A stretch of DNA of 64,000 bases from JBIYSM02 sp044759095 (GTDB lineage Bacteria; Bacillota; Bacilli; Brevibacillales; Brevibacillaceae): contig NZ_JBIYSM020000010.1 in NCBI RefSeq assembly GCF_044759095.2, positions 1 to 64,000 of the forward strand. The letters are read 5' to 3'. Made by a program: the position numbers and the translations under genes. Below the pieces are notes generated by a model. That model had not been told where the DNA came from. It saw only the letters and a list, made by a program, of their open reading frames with translations, and made no database searches. Below, piece after piece: positions 8,249 to 16,033 of the stretch (positions are counted from its first letter, which is position 1; each line of letters opens with the position of its first letter).

Positions 8249-8446
8249 ATGCCTAAAATGAAAACCCATAAAGGCGCGGCGAAGCGCTTCAAAAAAACCG
8301 GTAGCGGAAAATTGAAGCGTGACCACGCTTATACCAGCCACTTGTTTGCCAACAAGTCCACCAAAGCGAAGCGCCACCTGCGTAAAGGCGCAATCGTTGC
8401 AAAAGGTGACCAAAAACGCATCGAGCAACTGATCACGTATTTGTAA
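8249..8446 (+). CDS. rpmI: 50S ribosomal protein L35
   Basis: A 65-residue basic protein, MPKMKTHKGAAKRFKKTGSG onward, with the typical L35 ending. ACAGGAGGA lies 8-9 bases before the ATG. It is the middle gene of the conserved infC-rpmI-rplT operon. Confidence 0.98.
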   Translation: MPKMKTHKGAAKRFKKTGSGKLKRDHAYTSHLFANKSTKAKRHLRKGAIVAKGDQKRIEQLITYL

Positions 8447-8470
8447 GATTTTCATCTGACTCACTATAAT
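8441..8470 (+). promoter_or_regulatory. Possible internal promoter before rplT
   Basis: TTGTAA (8441-8446, overlapping the rpmI stop), 18 bases, TATAAT (8465-8470). The -10 box is perfect and the -35 box is 4/6. It would give rplT extra transcription independent of the L20 leader. Weak, sequence only. Confidence 0.35.
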
Positions 8471-8540
8471 ACACGGTATGGCTCCCTAAGTGCTGCTCAC
8501 GTAGAAGCCGCCATGCCCGACAGACCAGGAGGAATTTAGT

Positions 8541-8900
8541 ATGCCAAGAGTAAAAGGTGGCATTGTAACACGCCGTCGTCATAAGAAAATCCTGAAGTTA
8601 GCGAAAGGCTACTTCGGTTCCAAACACCGCCTGTTTAAATCCGCAAACGCGCAGGTAATGAAATCCCTGCTGTACGCATATCGCGACCGTCGTCAGAAAA
8701 AGCGCGATTTCCGCAAACTGTGGATCACTCGTATCAACGCACAAGCTCGCCTGAACGGCCTGTCCTACAGCCGTCTCATGCACGGCCTGAAAGTGGCTGG
8801 CGTTGAAGTGAACCGCAAAATGCTGGCAGACCTCGCTGTAAACGACAAGGCAGCGTTCAACGAGCTGGCAGCTGTGGCAAAAAGCAAACTGAACGCGTAA
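8541..8900 (+). CDS. rplT: 50S ribosomal protein L20
   Basis: 119 residues, MPRVKGGIVTRRRHKKILKL onward, ending in AAVAKSKLNA, with the L20 motif LWITRINAQARLNGLSYSR. It is needed early in 50S assembly and is the expected repressor acting on the leader at 7328. CAGGAGG lies before the ATG. Last gene of the operon, followed by a terminator. Confidence 0.98.
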   Translation: MPRVKGGIVTRRRHKKILKLAKGYFGSKHRLFKSANAQVMKSLLYAYRDRRQKKRDFRKLWITRINAQARLNGLSYSRLMHGLKVAGVEVNRKMLADLAVNDKAAFNELAAVAKSKLNA

Positions 8901-8914
8901 GATAGGCTCATCTG

Positions 8915-8943
8915 AAAAGGCACCCGAATCGGGTGCCTTTTTG
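8915..8943 (+). terminator. Terminator of the infC-rpmI-rplT operon
   Basis: AAAAGGCACCC-GAATC-GGGTGCCTTTTT: an 11-bp stem including the flanking A/T pairs. Confidence 0.9.
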
Positions 8944-8996
8944 CAACTAAGCGTTTTACCTACTCTGTGCCTGACTGACTTTGGAATGAAGAGGTT

Positions 8997-9119
8997 AACG
9001 ACTAACCCGGCCTCCAACAGGACACGCAGATGCTTCGAGGCTTGAGGCTGGCGGATTTGAAGCCGATCAGCGATATCCCCTACGGTCAATGGGCCGCCGA
9101 GCAGGAGTTCTGGAAACAG
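8997..9119 (-). pseudogene. Remnant of an ArsR-family regulator (helix-turn-helix only)
   Basis: In this frame about 40 residues read as an ArsR winged-helix core: ELLLGGPLTVGDIADRL, then QIRQPQASKHLRVLLEAGLV. The usual N-terminal start (ALADPTRRxIL) is missing; the preceding residues FCQRLFP do not fit. After LVV the frame continues into unrelated sequence and the antisense of rplT. It therefore looks like a decayed fragment rather than a working gene. It borders the accessory patch with the MFS exporter. Confidence 0.6.
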
Positions 9120-9122
9120 ACG

Positions 9123-9150
9123 TTGACAAAACAGGCAAACCAATGATAAA
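9123..9150 (+). promoter_or_regulatory. Candidate promoter of the short Cys-containing ORF / exporter leader
   Basis: TTGACA (9123-9128), 16 bases, GATAAA (9145-9150). The -35 box is perfect and the -10 box is 4/6. It lies 57 bases before the ATG at 9207. Confidence 0.5.
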
Positions 9151-9206
9151 GTTCATCATGCAAAGTTTTCCAAATAAGAGTGATTTTAGGAAGGTGGTGC
9201 ATTATC

Positions 9207-9296
9207 ATGAACAGGGTTCGAACTCTACAATTTAACTTCATACATGATGGTACCATCCATTTGTGTTCGCGTAATTCCTGCGGAAACTGCGTGTGA
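9207..9296 (+). CDS. Short ORF of 29 codons, Cys-containing; possible leader peptide
   Basis: ATG at 9207 with AGGAAGGTGG ending 9 bases upstream; it encodes MNRVRTLQFNFIHDGT followed by a tail with three Cys (LCSRNSCGNCV, C-x4-C-x2-C). No known family is recognised. It is preceded by a promoter-like sequence and followed within 15 bases by a hairpin with a T-run. A second terminator lies before the Tet(L)-like exporter gene. It could be an attenuation leader peptide for the exporter or an independent small Cys-rich peptide. Evidence for translation is the ribosome site and position only. Confidence 0.45.
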   Translation: MNRVRTLQFNFIHDGTIHLCSRNSCGNCV

Positions 9297-9310
9297 TTCT
9301 TCACCAAATG

Positions 9311-9344
9311 GCGTAGGTTGCTTTCATCGTAACGTACGCTTTTT
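9311..9344 (+). terminator. Hairpin with T-run after the short ORF
   Basis: GCGTA-G-GTT pairs with AAC-G-TACGC (8 bp with one mismatch) around a 12-base loop, followed by TTTTT. It starts 15 bases after the stop codon of the short ORF. Confidence 0.55.
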
Positions 9345-9360
9345 CTATTGTTTATATAGC

Positions 9361-9396
9361 AAAAGGCATATTGCTTACGAGCAGTATGCCTTTTCT
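9361..9396 (+). terminator. Terminator upstream of the MFS exporter (candidate attenuator)
   Basis: AAAAGGCATATTGCT ... AGCAGTATGCCTTTT forms a long stem followed by CTTCTT. The same hairpin design recurs after the exporter gene (10890-10922), with compensatory changes (TTGCT/AGCAG versus TCGCTT/AAGCGG). It lies between the short ORF and the exporter, and I see no promoter between this hairpin and the exporter start. Confidence 0.7.
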
Positions 9397-9476
9397 TCTT
9401 GATCAGGGAAGGGGCTGATTCAAATGGTTTCAGTCAATTTTTTTGAGACGACAAAAGGTACAAGGAGGACAGATGC

Positions 9477-10874
9477 ATGCATTCCGATTCAGCTTCACAG
9501 AAAACATTTGATCTGCGGAAATTCTCGTGTTTAGTGGTGTATGTGATTTTCTTCGCAGTGTTGAACGAGACAGTATTCAACGTATCCACACCGAAGATTG
9601 CGGAACAGTTCCACCTGCAGCCGTCCGAAGTAAGCTGGGTGGTAACGACATTCATTATTACCTTTGGCCTGGGGCAGGTAATATTCGGCAAACTGGCCGA
9701 CATCTACGATCTTCGCCGCTTGATTGTGATTGGCTTTTCGATGTATGCTGCCGCCTCGCTGGTGGGCATGCTGCTCCAGGCATGGTATCCGCTCGTGATT
9801 GTCAGCCGCGCGGTGCAAGGAGCAGGAGCTTCGGCACTTCCGGCGCTGACGATGATTATCGTCAGCCGCTATTTTACGCCGGAGCAGAGAGGAAAGCTGT
9901 TTGGTCTGTTTACGTCAACCGCCTCGTTTGCCGTAGGCGTCGGGCCGGTGATCGGCGGCTACGTCTCCGCCTACTTCCACTGGTCGCTTTTGTTTCTGAT
10001 TCCGCTGTTTACGCTTGCTGCGCTTCCGGCGTTTCTCCGGTTTTTGCCGAAAGAGGAGAAGACGGATGGCAAAGGGAAAGTCGATGTTCTCGGCGCCGTC
10101 TTGCTCGGTGCAGCGATTTCCGCCTTGGTCATCTTTTGCACCAATCCGCAATGGCCGTACCTGCTCGTCAGCCTGCTGGCAGCGGTCTGGTTCGTTCTGC
10201 ATGTCAGGCGCGTGCCGCATCCTTTCGTGGATCCGGAGCTGTTTAAAGGGGCCCGCTATCGCGCAGGCGTGATCATTGGCTTTCTGTTGTTCGGGTCTGT
10301 CATGGGCATCGTCTTTGTCGTTCCGCTCATGCTGCATGCGATGCACGGTTTATCCACCGACGATATCGGTCTGGTCATGTTTCCCGGTGCGTTCAGCGCC
10401 GTTATTTTCGGTACCGTTTCCGGCCATATTACAGCCAAGAGAGGCAGCCATTTCGCCTTCAGCATCGGATTTGTGCTGATCAGTGCGGCATTGCTGGTAT
10501 TGGCCGGACTTACCGACAAACCCGTTTGGCTGACGAGCGCCGTTCTCGTCATCATGTACATCGGTTTTTCCTTTGTCCAGACATCGATGGCAGAAACCAT
10601 TACACAGTCGTTACCGGTTCATCAGATTGGCGTCGGCATGGGTTTTTATGGTCTTGCTGTTTTCATCTCCGGGGCTGTAGGTACTGCAGGAGTAGCCAGT
10701 CTGCTTGACAGCCGTATCCTCGACGTCCCATTGCTGCCGTTTGTTGGCCGGCCACAGGCGCATCTGTACAGCAACCTGCTGCTGATCTTCGCTGTCATTG
10801 TCACTGTCAGCGGCCTCATTTACCTCAACACCTTCGGCAGAAGAAGGCAAACGAGCCCGCTCTTGACCAGGTAA
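9477..10874 (+). CDS. Tet(L)/Tet(K)-like DHA2 major facilitator exporter
   Basis: A membrane protein of 465 residues, the usual length of 14-TM DHA2 drug:H+ antiporters. The N-terminal half resembles Tet(L)/Tet(K) closely: VLNETVFNVSTPKIAEQF, FIITFGLGQVIFGKLADIYDLRRL (motif A), SRAVQGAGASALPALTMIIVSRY (motif B) and GVGPVIGGYVSAYFHW (motif C, antiporter signature). The substrate cannot be read from sequence; tetracycline or another drug/cation is possible. AAGGAGG precedes the ATG at 9477. A short ORF and two terminators upstream suggest attenuation control. It is flanked by gene remnants, which suggests an accessory insertion. Confidence 0.85.
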   Translation: MHSDSASQKTFDLRKFSCLVVYVIFFAVLNETVFNVSTPKIAEQFHLQPSEVSWVVTTFIITFGLGQVIFGKLADIYDLRRLIVIGFSMYAAASLVGMLLQAWYPLVIVSRAVQGAGASALPALTMIIVSRYFTPEQRGKLFGLFTSTASFAVGVGPVIGGYVSAYFHWSLLFLIPLFTLAALPAFLRFLPKEEKTDGKGKVDVLGAVLLGAAISALVIFCTNPQWPYLLVSLLAAVWFVLHVRRVPHPFVDPELFKGARYRAGVIIGFLLFGSVMGIVFVVPLMLHAMHGLSTDDIGLVMFPGAFSAVIFGTVSGHITAKRGSHFAFSIGFVLISAALLVLAGLTDKPVWLTSAVLVIMYIGFSFVQTSMAETITQSLPVHQIGVGMGFYGLAVFISGAVGTAGVASLLDSRILDVPLLPFVGRPQAHLYSNLLLIFAVIVTVSGLIYLNTFGRRRQTSPLLTR

Positions 10875-10889
10875 AAAACAGTTGATGGG

Positions 10890-10922
10890 AAGGCATATCG
10901 CTTACAAGCGGTATGCTTTTTG
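10890..10922 (+). terminator. Terminator after the MFS exporter
   Basis: AAGGCATATCGCTT-AC-AAGCGGTATGCTTTTT; sibling of the hairpin at 9361 with covarying base pairs. Confidence 0.8.
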
Positions 10923-10953
10923 GTTGTGCGCCCGGCGGGGTTGTCCTTGTGGC

Positions 10954-11076
10954 ATGGGAGCCTATGTGGCACCTTCCGTCTTCCAGTTACAGGGCTATAC
11001 CGTGCAACCGAAGCCTGTGCTGCCCCATACCTCTTTCCCGGTGGCGCCGGTTGAAAAAGAGGATAGTAAAAAGTAA
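10954..11076 (+). pseudogene. Possible 3' remnant of a lost gene (40 codons)
   Basis: A frame with gene-like codon use encodes GAYVAPSVFQLQGYTVQPKP and a Lys/Glu-rich end (EKEDSKK). It stops 3 bases before a strong terminator, as expected of the end of a real gene. No ribosome site precedes the ATG, the frame runs back into the exporter terminator, and no family is recognised. It may be a truncated gene end or chance. Confidence 0.3.
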
Positions 11077-11078
11077 TC

Positions 11079-11113
11079 AAACAACCACCGTCGACCTTGA
11101 CGGTGGTTGTTTC
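11079..11113 (+). terminator. Strong terminator before cysH
   Basis: AAACAACCACCGTC-GACCTT-GACGGTGGTTGTTT: a 14-bp stem, nearly symmetric, so possibly bidirectional. Confidence 0.85.
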
Positions 11114-11242
11114 CTGTTGCAGAAACGTTCCCATGCGAAGAAGCGTGAAAATCTTTTCAGGTTCTGATACATGGAGGGTATCCACTTTTTTCCCCTCTTC
11201 ATATGATGAAGAGCGAAGCCTAGCAAGGAGGGAACGTATTTC

Positions 11243-11944
11243 ATGTCCGAACGTCGCGCTTTACCAAATGAGGAAATAAACCTATGGGCGTATCGCCTCG
11301 AGAGCAAAAGTCCGCAAGAGGTGCTGCAGTGGGCAGTTCAGCGCTTTGGCCCCGACATTACGCTGGCTTCCAGTTTTGGTGCAGAAGACGTTGTCTTGAT
11401 TGACATGCTGCAAAAACTGGCTCCGCAGACGCCCATCTTCTATTTGGACACCAACAAGTATTTCCCTGAAACCTACGAAACACGCGACCGCCTGCAGGAG
11501 CGGTACGGCGTATCTTTTATTCAGGTACTGCCCAAGCTGACGCTTGCCGAACAGGCCGAGCTCCACGGAGAAAACCTGTGGGAGAAAAATCCCAACTTGT
11601 GCTGCCAGATTCGCAAGGTGGAACCTCTTGCAGGCATCCTCTCCCACTTCGATGCGTGGATCACCGGGATCCGCCGCGAACAGGCGCCAACCCGGGCCCA
11701 AGCGAAAAAGCTGGAGTGGGACGAGAAGTTCCATTTGGTCAAGTGCAATCCGCTTGCTGCGTGGACCCACGAGCAGGTATGGAGCTACATCCGCGAGAAT
11801 GAGCTTCCGTACAATCCCCTGCATGATCAACATTTTCCAAGCATCGGATGCAGCGTCTGTACCCGTCCGGTCAAGCCCGGCGAAGACCCGCGGGCGGGAC
11901 GGTGGTCGGGATTCGACAAAACGGAATGCGGCCTGCACAAATAA
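11243..11944 (+). CDS. cysH: Adenylyl-sulfate reductase (CysH type, 4Fe-4S)
   Basis: A protein of 233 residues of the PAPS/APS reductase family, reducing activated sulfate to sulfite. ATP-pyrophosphatase-like SSFGAEDVVLIDML lies near residue 45, YLDTNKYFPETYETRDRL follows, and the active-site ending ECGLH is present. Two Cys pairs, CCQIRK and GCSVCTRP, indicate the iron-sulfur type that normally uses APS. It is followed after 20 bases by sat, which makes APS, so the pair forms a short pathway unit. AAGGAGGG precedes the ATG. Confidence 0.93.
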   Translation: MSERRALPNEEINLWAYRLESKSPQEVLQWAVQRFGPDITLASSFGAEDVVLIDMLQKLAPQTPIFYLDTNKYFPETYETRDRLQERYGVSFIQVLPKLTLAEQAELHGENLWEKNPNLCCQIRKVEPLAGILSHFDAWITGIRREQAPTRAQAKKLEWDEKFHLVKCNPLAAWTHEQVWSYIRENELPYNPLHDQHFPSIGCSVCTRPVKPGEDPRAGRWSGFDKTECGLHK

Positions 11945-11964
11945 TCGAGCCAGGAGGAGATACC

Positions 11965-13131
11965 ATGTCACATACAATCCTGCCGCATGGCGGTACGCTG
12001 GTAAACCGCATCGTGGAAAAGCGGCGTACGTTACCGGATGCGGAGTCGCTCCGGTCCGTTACCGTTGACCGTTGGACGCTGTCTGATATCGAATGTCTGG
12101 CCATCGGGGCTTTTTCGCCGCTTACCGGCTTCATGAACGAAGCGGACTATTATCATGTGGTAGAGTCGATGCGACTGGCTGACGGAACGGTTTGGTCGCT
12201 GCCGATCACTCTGGCCGTCGACGAAACCGTGTACGGCGACGTAAAGCCGGGCGAACGCCTGCTGCTGCGGGGTGATGACGGGAAAAGCTACGCAGTGCTC
12301 ACCGTAGAGAGCTGCTACTCGCCCGATAAAAAACGGGAGGCGCTCTACGTCTATCAAACGACGGATGACGCTCACCCCGGCGTGAAAAAGCTGTACCAAA
12401 AGCCCAATCTCTATGTGGGCGGACCGATTGACGTGTGGCAGCGCCCGACGCCGTCGCTGTTTCCCGAGTACTATTACACTCCTGCACAGACCCGGGCCCT
12501 GTTCAAGGAAAAGGGATGGAAAAAGGTAGTAGGCTTTCAAACCCGCAACCCGGTACACCGAGCGCACGAATACATCCAAAAAGCGGCGTTGGAGATTGTG
12601 GATGGTCTGTTTCTCAATCCCTTGGTCGGGGAGACGAAAGCGGATGACGTTCCCGTTTCAGTCCGGATGGAGAGCTATCTTGTCCTGTTACAGCATTACT
12701 ATCCGGCTAATCGCGTGTTTCTCGGTGCGTTTCCCGCCGCGATGCGCTACGCTGGCCCGAGAGAAGCCGTGTTTCACGCCATCATCCGCAAAAACTACGG
12801 CTGCACCCATTTCATCGTCGGCCGCGATCACGCAGGGGTAGGCGACTACTACGGCACTTACGATGCACAGTACATCTTTTCCGAGTTTGCACCCGACGAG
12901 CTGGGGATTCAGCTGTTGTTTTTCGAGCACAGCTTCTACTGTACCGAATGCCAGGGCATGGCCACGACCAAAACCTGTCCGCACGACAACAGCTTGCATC
13001 TCACGCTTTCCGGGACGAAAGTCCGCCAGATGCTGCGCAGCGGACAGACGCCGCCTCCGGAGTTTACACGCCCGGAAGTGGCCCGTGTGCTAATCAACGG
13101 GCTGCAGGAGAGATTGATCATCGAAACGTAA
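11965..13131 (+). CDS. sat: Sulfate adenylyltransferase (ATP sulfurylase)
   Basis: A protein of 388 residues, normal for the monomeric bacterial type. Landmarks are FSPLTGFMNEADY, GFQTRNPVHRAHEY (QTRNP and HRAHE motifs) and FIVGRDHAGVGDYYG. It forms APS from ATP and sulfate for CysH encoded just upstream. The ATG at 11965 follows AGGAGGAG; the frame is open further upstream, but that part overlaps cysH and is not expected to be translated. No APS kinase domain is fused, which agrees with the APS-type reductase. Confidence 0.96.
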   Translation: MSHTILPHGGTLVNRIVEKRRTLPDAESLRSVTVDRWTLSDIECLAIGAFSPLTGFMNEADYYHVVESMRLADGTVWSLPITLAVDETVYGDVKPGERLLLRGDDGKSYAVLTVESCYSPDKKREALYVYQTTDDAHPGVKKLYQKPNLYVGGPIDVWQRPTPSLFPEYYYTPAQTRALFKEKGWKKVVGFQTRNPVHRAHEYIQKAALEIVDGLFLNPLVGETKADDVPVSVRMESYLVLLQHYYPANRVFLGAFPAAMRYAGPREAVFHAIIRKNYGCTHFIVGRDHAGVGDYYGTYDAQYIFSEFAPDELGIQLLFFEHSFYCTECQGMATTKTCPHDNSLHLTLSGTKVRQMLRSGQTPPPEFTRPEVARVLINGLQERLIIET

Positions 13132-13137
13132 CAGAAG

Positions 13138-13174
13138 AGACCGCCGCCCCATCGGGGACGACGGTCTGTTTTGC
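13138..13174 (+). terminator. Terminator of cysH-sat
   Basis: AGACCGCCGCCCC-AT-CGGGGACGACGGTCT followed by GTTTTGCG: a long stem with a small internal bulge. Confidence 0.8.
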
Positions 13175-13186
13175 GTTTGCAGGGAT

Positions 13187-13219
13187 GCTCCTCTTGGGTA
13201 GAGGGAGGAGCGGTTTTTA
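13187..13219 (+). terminator. Second terminator-like hairpin before the ilv leader
   Basis: GCTCCTC ... GAGGAGC (7 bp, 11-base loop) followed by GGTTTTTAT. No gene lies between it and the preceding terminator, so it may be a backup terminator. Confidence 0.5.
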
Positions 13220-13311
13220 TGTATACGCTTACACCCATAATCCGCGCCGTTGTACGGTTTTTGAGTGATCAATCGCTCGGACAAAAGTCTGAAAAAATAA
13301 TCTTGATCTCA

Positions 13312-13340
13312 TTGACACCCCTCATGTGCCTAGCTATAAT
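13312..13340 (+). promoter_or_regulatory. Strong SigA promoter of the ilv-leu operon
   Basis: TTGACA (13312-13317), 17 bases, TATAAT (13335-13340): both boxes perfect. Confidence 0.92.
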
Positions 13341-13346
13341 CAATCG

Positions 13347-13700
13347 TAACACTTTATTTTCTGACAAGAGTACACAATTGGAAATATTCCAATAATATAC
13401 AGGCGATGATGAGGATTTTGGCACGCCTCTTCTTTACAGAGAGCCCAGGGGGATGAGAACTGGGTAAGAATGCGTGACATTGCTCACCTCTGAGCCGCCT
13501 GCTGAACCCGATATCCCGTCGGTAGTAGGTAAGGCCGTCTAACCCGCGTTACGGTGTTTTCAGTCTACGTATGAGTGATTGTGCTACGACTGGTTGAGAT
13601 CGGCTGACCGTGAGGCGCCGATGAATTTGGGTGGTACCGCGAACCCTTTCGCCCCAAACAGACATGGAAAACGTGTCGGGGTGGAAGGGTTTTCTTTATT
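13347..13700 (+). promoter_or_regulatory. T-box leader of the ilvB operon
   Basis: T-box signature GGGTGGTACCGCG at 13629-13641, directly followed by the terminator stem AACCCTT ... AAGGGTT (13642-13697) with a T-rich end. A candidate specifier CTC (Leu) lies in CTCACCTCTGAG at about 13484-13495, which fits a leucine-sensing leader as in other Firmicutes ilv-leu operons. The specifier is read by eye and not proven. Confidence 0.92.
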
Positions 13701-13744
13701 TTATGAAAGAAACTTCAGAGAGTCATGTGGGAGGAGGAGAGAAG

Positions 13745-15481
13745 ATGAGTGTTCAAATCGCCGAGTTAGAGGACAGGAAAAAAGTACCGAATATCCCGTT
13801 CGGTGAGGAGGTGACCGGGGCGGAAATGCTGCTCCGCTGCCTTGTTCTGGAGCAGGTGGAGTACATCTTCGGTTATCCGGGAGGAGCTGTTCTGCCGATT
13901 TACGATTCCCTGTACGGCGGCTACTTCAAGCACATCCTGACGCGACATGAACAGGGAGCCATTCACGCGGCTGACGGTTATGCGCGGGCGACAGGAAAGC
14001 CCGGCGTCGTTATTGCCACCTCTGGCCCCGGCGCCACCAACCTGGTGACGGGCATCGCCACCGCGCAGATGGACTCGGTGCCGTTGGTTTGTATCACGGG
14101 GAACGTCCCGCAGCATCTGATCGGGACGGACGCATTCCAGGAAGCCAACATCACGGGAATCACCATCCCGATTACCAAGCATAATTACTTTGTCCGCGAC
14201 ATCCGGGATCTGCCGCGAGTCGTCAAAGAAGCGTTTTACATCGCTACAACAGGCAGACCGGGGCCGGTGCTGATCGACATCCCGAAAGACGTATGCAACG
14301 CCAAAGCGCCGTTTACCTATCCGGAGACGGTAGAGGTTCGCGGCTACATGGATACGCTGGTACCGTCCGATGAAGAGGTGAACACCTTCCTCGCCGTGAT
14401 CCAGGCGGCGAAAAGGCCGGTCATTCTCGCAGGGGGCGGCATCATCGCCGCAGGAGCGGACAAAGAACTGCTGGCTTTTGCCGAGAAGACCCGGATCCCG
14501 GTGATCAACACGTTCATGGGACTGGGCGGCTTCCCAGGTGTTCACGAGCTGGCACTGGGAATGCCAGGTATGCACGGCAGCTATACAGCCAACCAGGCGC
14601 TCTTGAACGCCGACTGCGTCATCGGTCTGGGAGCCCGCTTCGACGATCGGATCACGATGGGACGGACGAAGGAGTTTGCCCCGAAAGCGCGCATCGTCCA
14701 CGTCGATATTGACCCCGCAGAGCTGGGCAAGAACGTGGCGACCGCCGTCACCGTAGCCGGAGACGTGAAAAGCACCCTGCAAAAGGCGCTGCCGCTGGCT
14801 AAGGCCTGCGACAGTGAAGAGTGGATTGCGCAGCTGAAAACCTGGCAGGAGCAATATCCATACCGCTACCGCAAGGACGGTGACCAGTTGAAGCCGCAGG
14901 CGGTTATCGAGCTTTTGTACCGGTCCACGGACGGGGAAGCCATCGTGACGACGGACGTCGGCCAGCATCAGATGTGGACGGCACAGTACTACAAGTTCAA
15001 GCACGCCCGTTCCTTTATCTCCTCTGGCGGACTGGGAACGATGGGATTTGGCTTTCCGGCGGCCATCGGAGCACAGATCGCCAATCCGGGTCGAACCGTG
15101 ATTGCGGTGGTGGGAGACGGAGGTTTCCAGATGACCAATCAAGAGTTGGCGATCGTTGCCCAGTACAAGGTGCCGGTTAAAGTGGCAATCATCAACAACC
15201 AGTGTCTCGGCATGGTCCGCCAGTGGCAGGAGCTGTTCTACGACAACCGCTACAGCGAGATCGATCTCACCTGCAGTCCGGATTTCGTCAAGCTGGCGGA
15301 AGCTTACGGGGTAAAAGGTCTTCGAGCTTCCACGCCTGATGAAGCGGAAGCCGTCTGGGCCGAGGCGCTCCAACACGACGGGCCGGTAGTCGTCGATTTC
15401 CGCGTCACACCGGAAGAAAACGTCTATCCGATGGTAGCCGCCGGCAACACCTTAGATCAAATGGTATTGGGGGACGAATAG
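13745..15481 (+). CDS. ilvB: Acetolactate synthase, large subunit
   Basis: A ThDP enzyme of 578 residues making acetolactate or acetohydroxybutyrate, the first common step of Val, Leu and Ile synthesis. Landmarks are FGYPGGAVLPIYD and the catalytic Glu region TRHEQGAIHAADGYARATGKPG near the N-terminus, the FAD-linked central domain, and the ThDP motif GDGGFQMTNQELA with NNQCLGMVRQW near the C-terminus. The ATG at 13745 has GGAGGAGAG directly upstream; the frame is open back to 13631, but that part is T-box terminator sequence. First gene of ilvB-ilvN-ilvC-leuA-leuB. Confidence 0.97.
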   Translation: MSVQIAELEDRKKVPNIPFGEEVTGAEMLLRCLVLEQVEYIFGYPGGAVLPIYDSLYGGYFKHILTRHEQGAIHAADGYARATGKPGVVIATSGPGATNLVTGIATAQMDSVPLVCITGNVPQHLIGTDAFQEANITGITIPITKHNYFVRDIRDLPRVVKEAFYIATTGRPGPVLIDIPKDVCNAKAPFTYPETVEVRGYMDTLVPSDEEVNTFLAVIQAAKRPVILAGGGIIAAGADKELLAFAEKTRIPVINTFMGLGGFPGVHELALGMPGMHGSYTANQALLNADCVIGLGARFDDRITMGRTKEFAPKARIVHVDIDPAELGKNVATAVTVAGDVKSTLQKALPLAKACDSEEWIAQLKTWQEQYPYRYRKDGDQLKPQAVIELLYRSTDGEAIVTTDVGQHQMWTAQYYKFKHARSFISSGGLGTMGFGFPAAIGAQIANPGRTVIAVVGDGGFQMTNQELAIVAQYKVPVKVAIINNQCLGMVRQWQELFYDNRYSEIDLTCSPDFVKLAEAYGVKGLRASTPDEAEAVWAEALQHDGPVVVDFRVTPEENVYPMVAAGNTLDQMVLGDE

Positions 15482-15982
15482 ATGGATCGACATACCATTG
15501 CCGTACTCGTCAACGACTACCCCGGGGTTCTGACGCGCGTCGCCAATCTGTTCGGGCAGCGCGGGTTCAACATCGACAGCATTACGGTCGGGGGCAGCGA
15601 AGAACCGGGGCTGTCCCGGATGATCATCACCACCGGGGGAGACGATCACCAAATTCATCAGTTGATGAAGCAGCTGAACAAGCTGATTGACGTCATCTCC
15701 GTGACCCATCTGAGCAAAAACCCGTTTGTCTCCCGGGAACTGGCGCTCATCAAGGTCAACGCAGCGCCAAGCCAACTGGCTGAACTGAACGCCATTGTGG
15801 AACCCTTCCGTGCCGCCATTGTGGATGTCGGACCAAGTTCGTTGATCATTCAGGTCACCGGTGATACCGAAAAAATTGACGCCTTGCTCATTCTGCTCCA
15901 GAGCTACGGGATCATCGAGCTGACGAGAACCGGCTCAATCGCCATGGCGCGCAGTGTTGTACCAGCACCGGCAACCGTTTAA
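15482..15982 (+). CDS. ilvN: Acetolactate synthase, small (regulatory) subunit
   Basis: 166 residues with an N-terminal ACT domain (HTIAVLVNDYPGVLTRVANLFGQRGFNIDS, about 3-32) and a C-terminal ALS_ss_C domain. It binds valine and regulates IlvB. The ATG follows the ilvB stop without a gap, so translation is probably coupled. Confidence 0.97.
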   Translation: MDRHTIAVLVNDYPGVLTRVANLFGQRGFNIDSITVGGSEEPGLSRMIITTGGDDHQIHQLMKQLNKLIDVISVTHLSKNPFVSRELALIKVNAAPSQLAELNAIVEPFRAAIVDVGPSSLIIQVTGDTEKIDALLILLQSYGIIELTRTGSIAMARSVVPAPATV

Positions 15983-16033
15983 TCCAGAACATTTTGATAG
16001 ACCCATTTCAAACAATCCAAGGAGGAAACAATC

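Noticed and set aside
13631..13744. N-terminal extension of IlvB into the T-box region
   Set aside because: It is the regulatory terminator; a strong ribosome site precedes the ATG at 13745.
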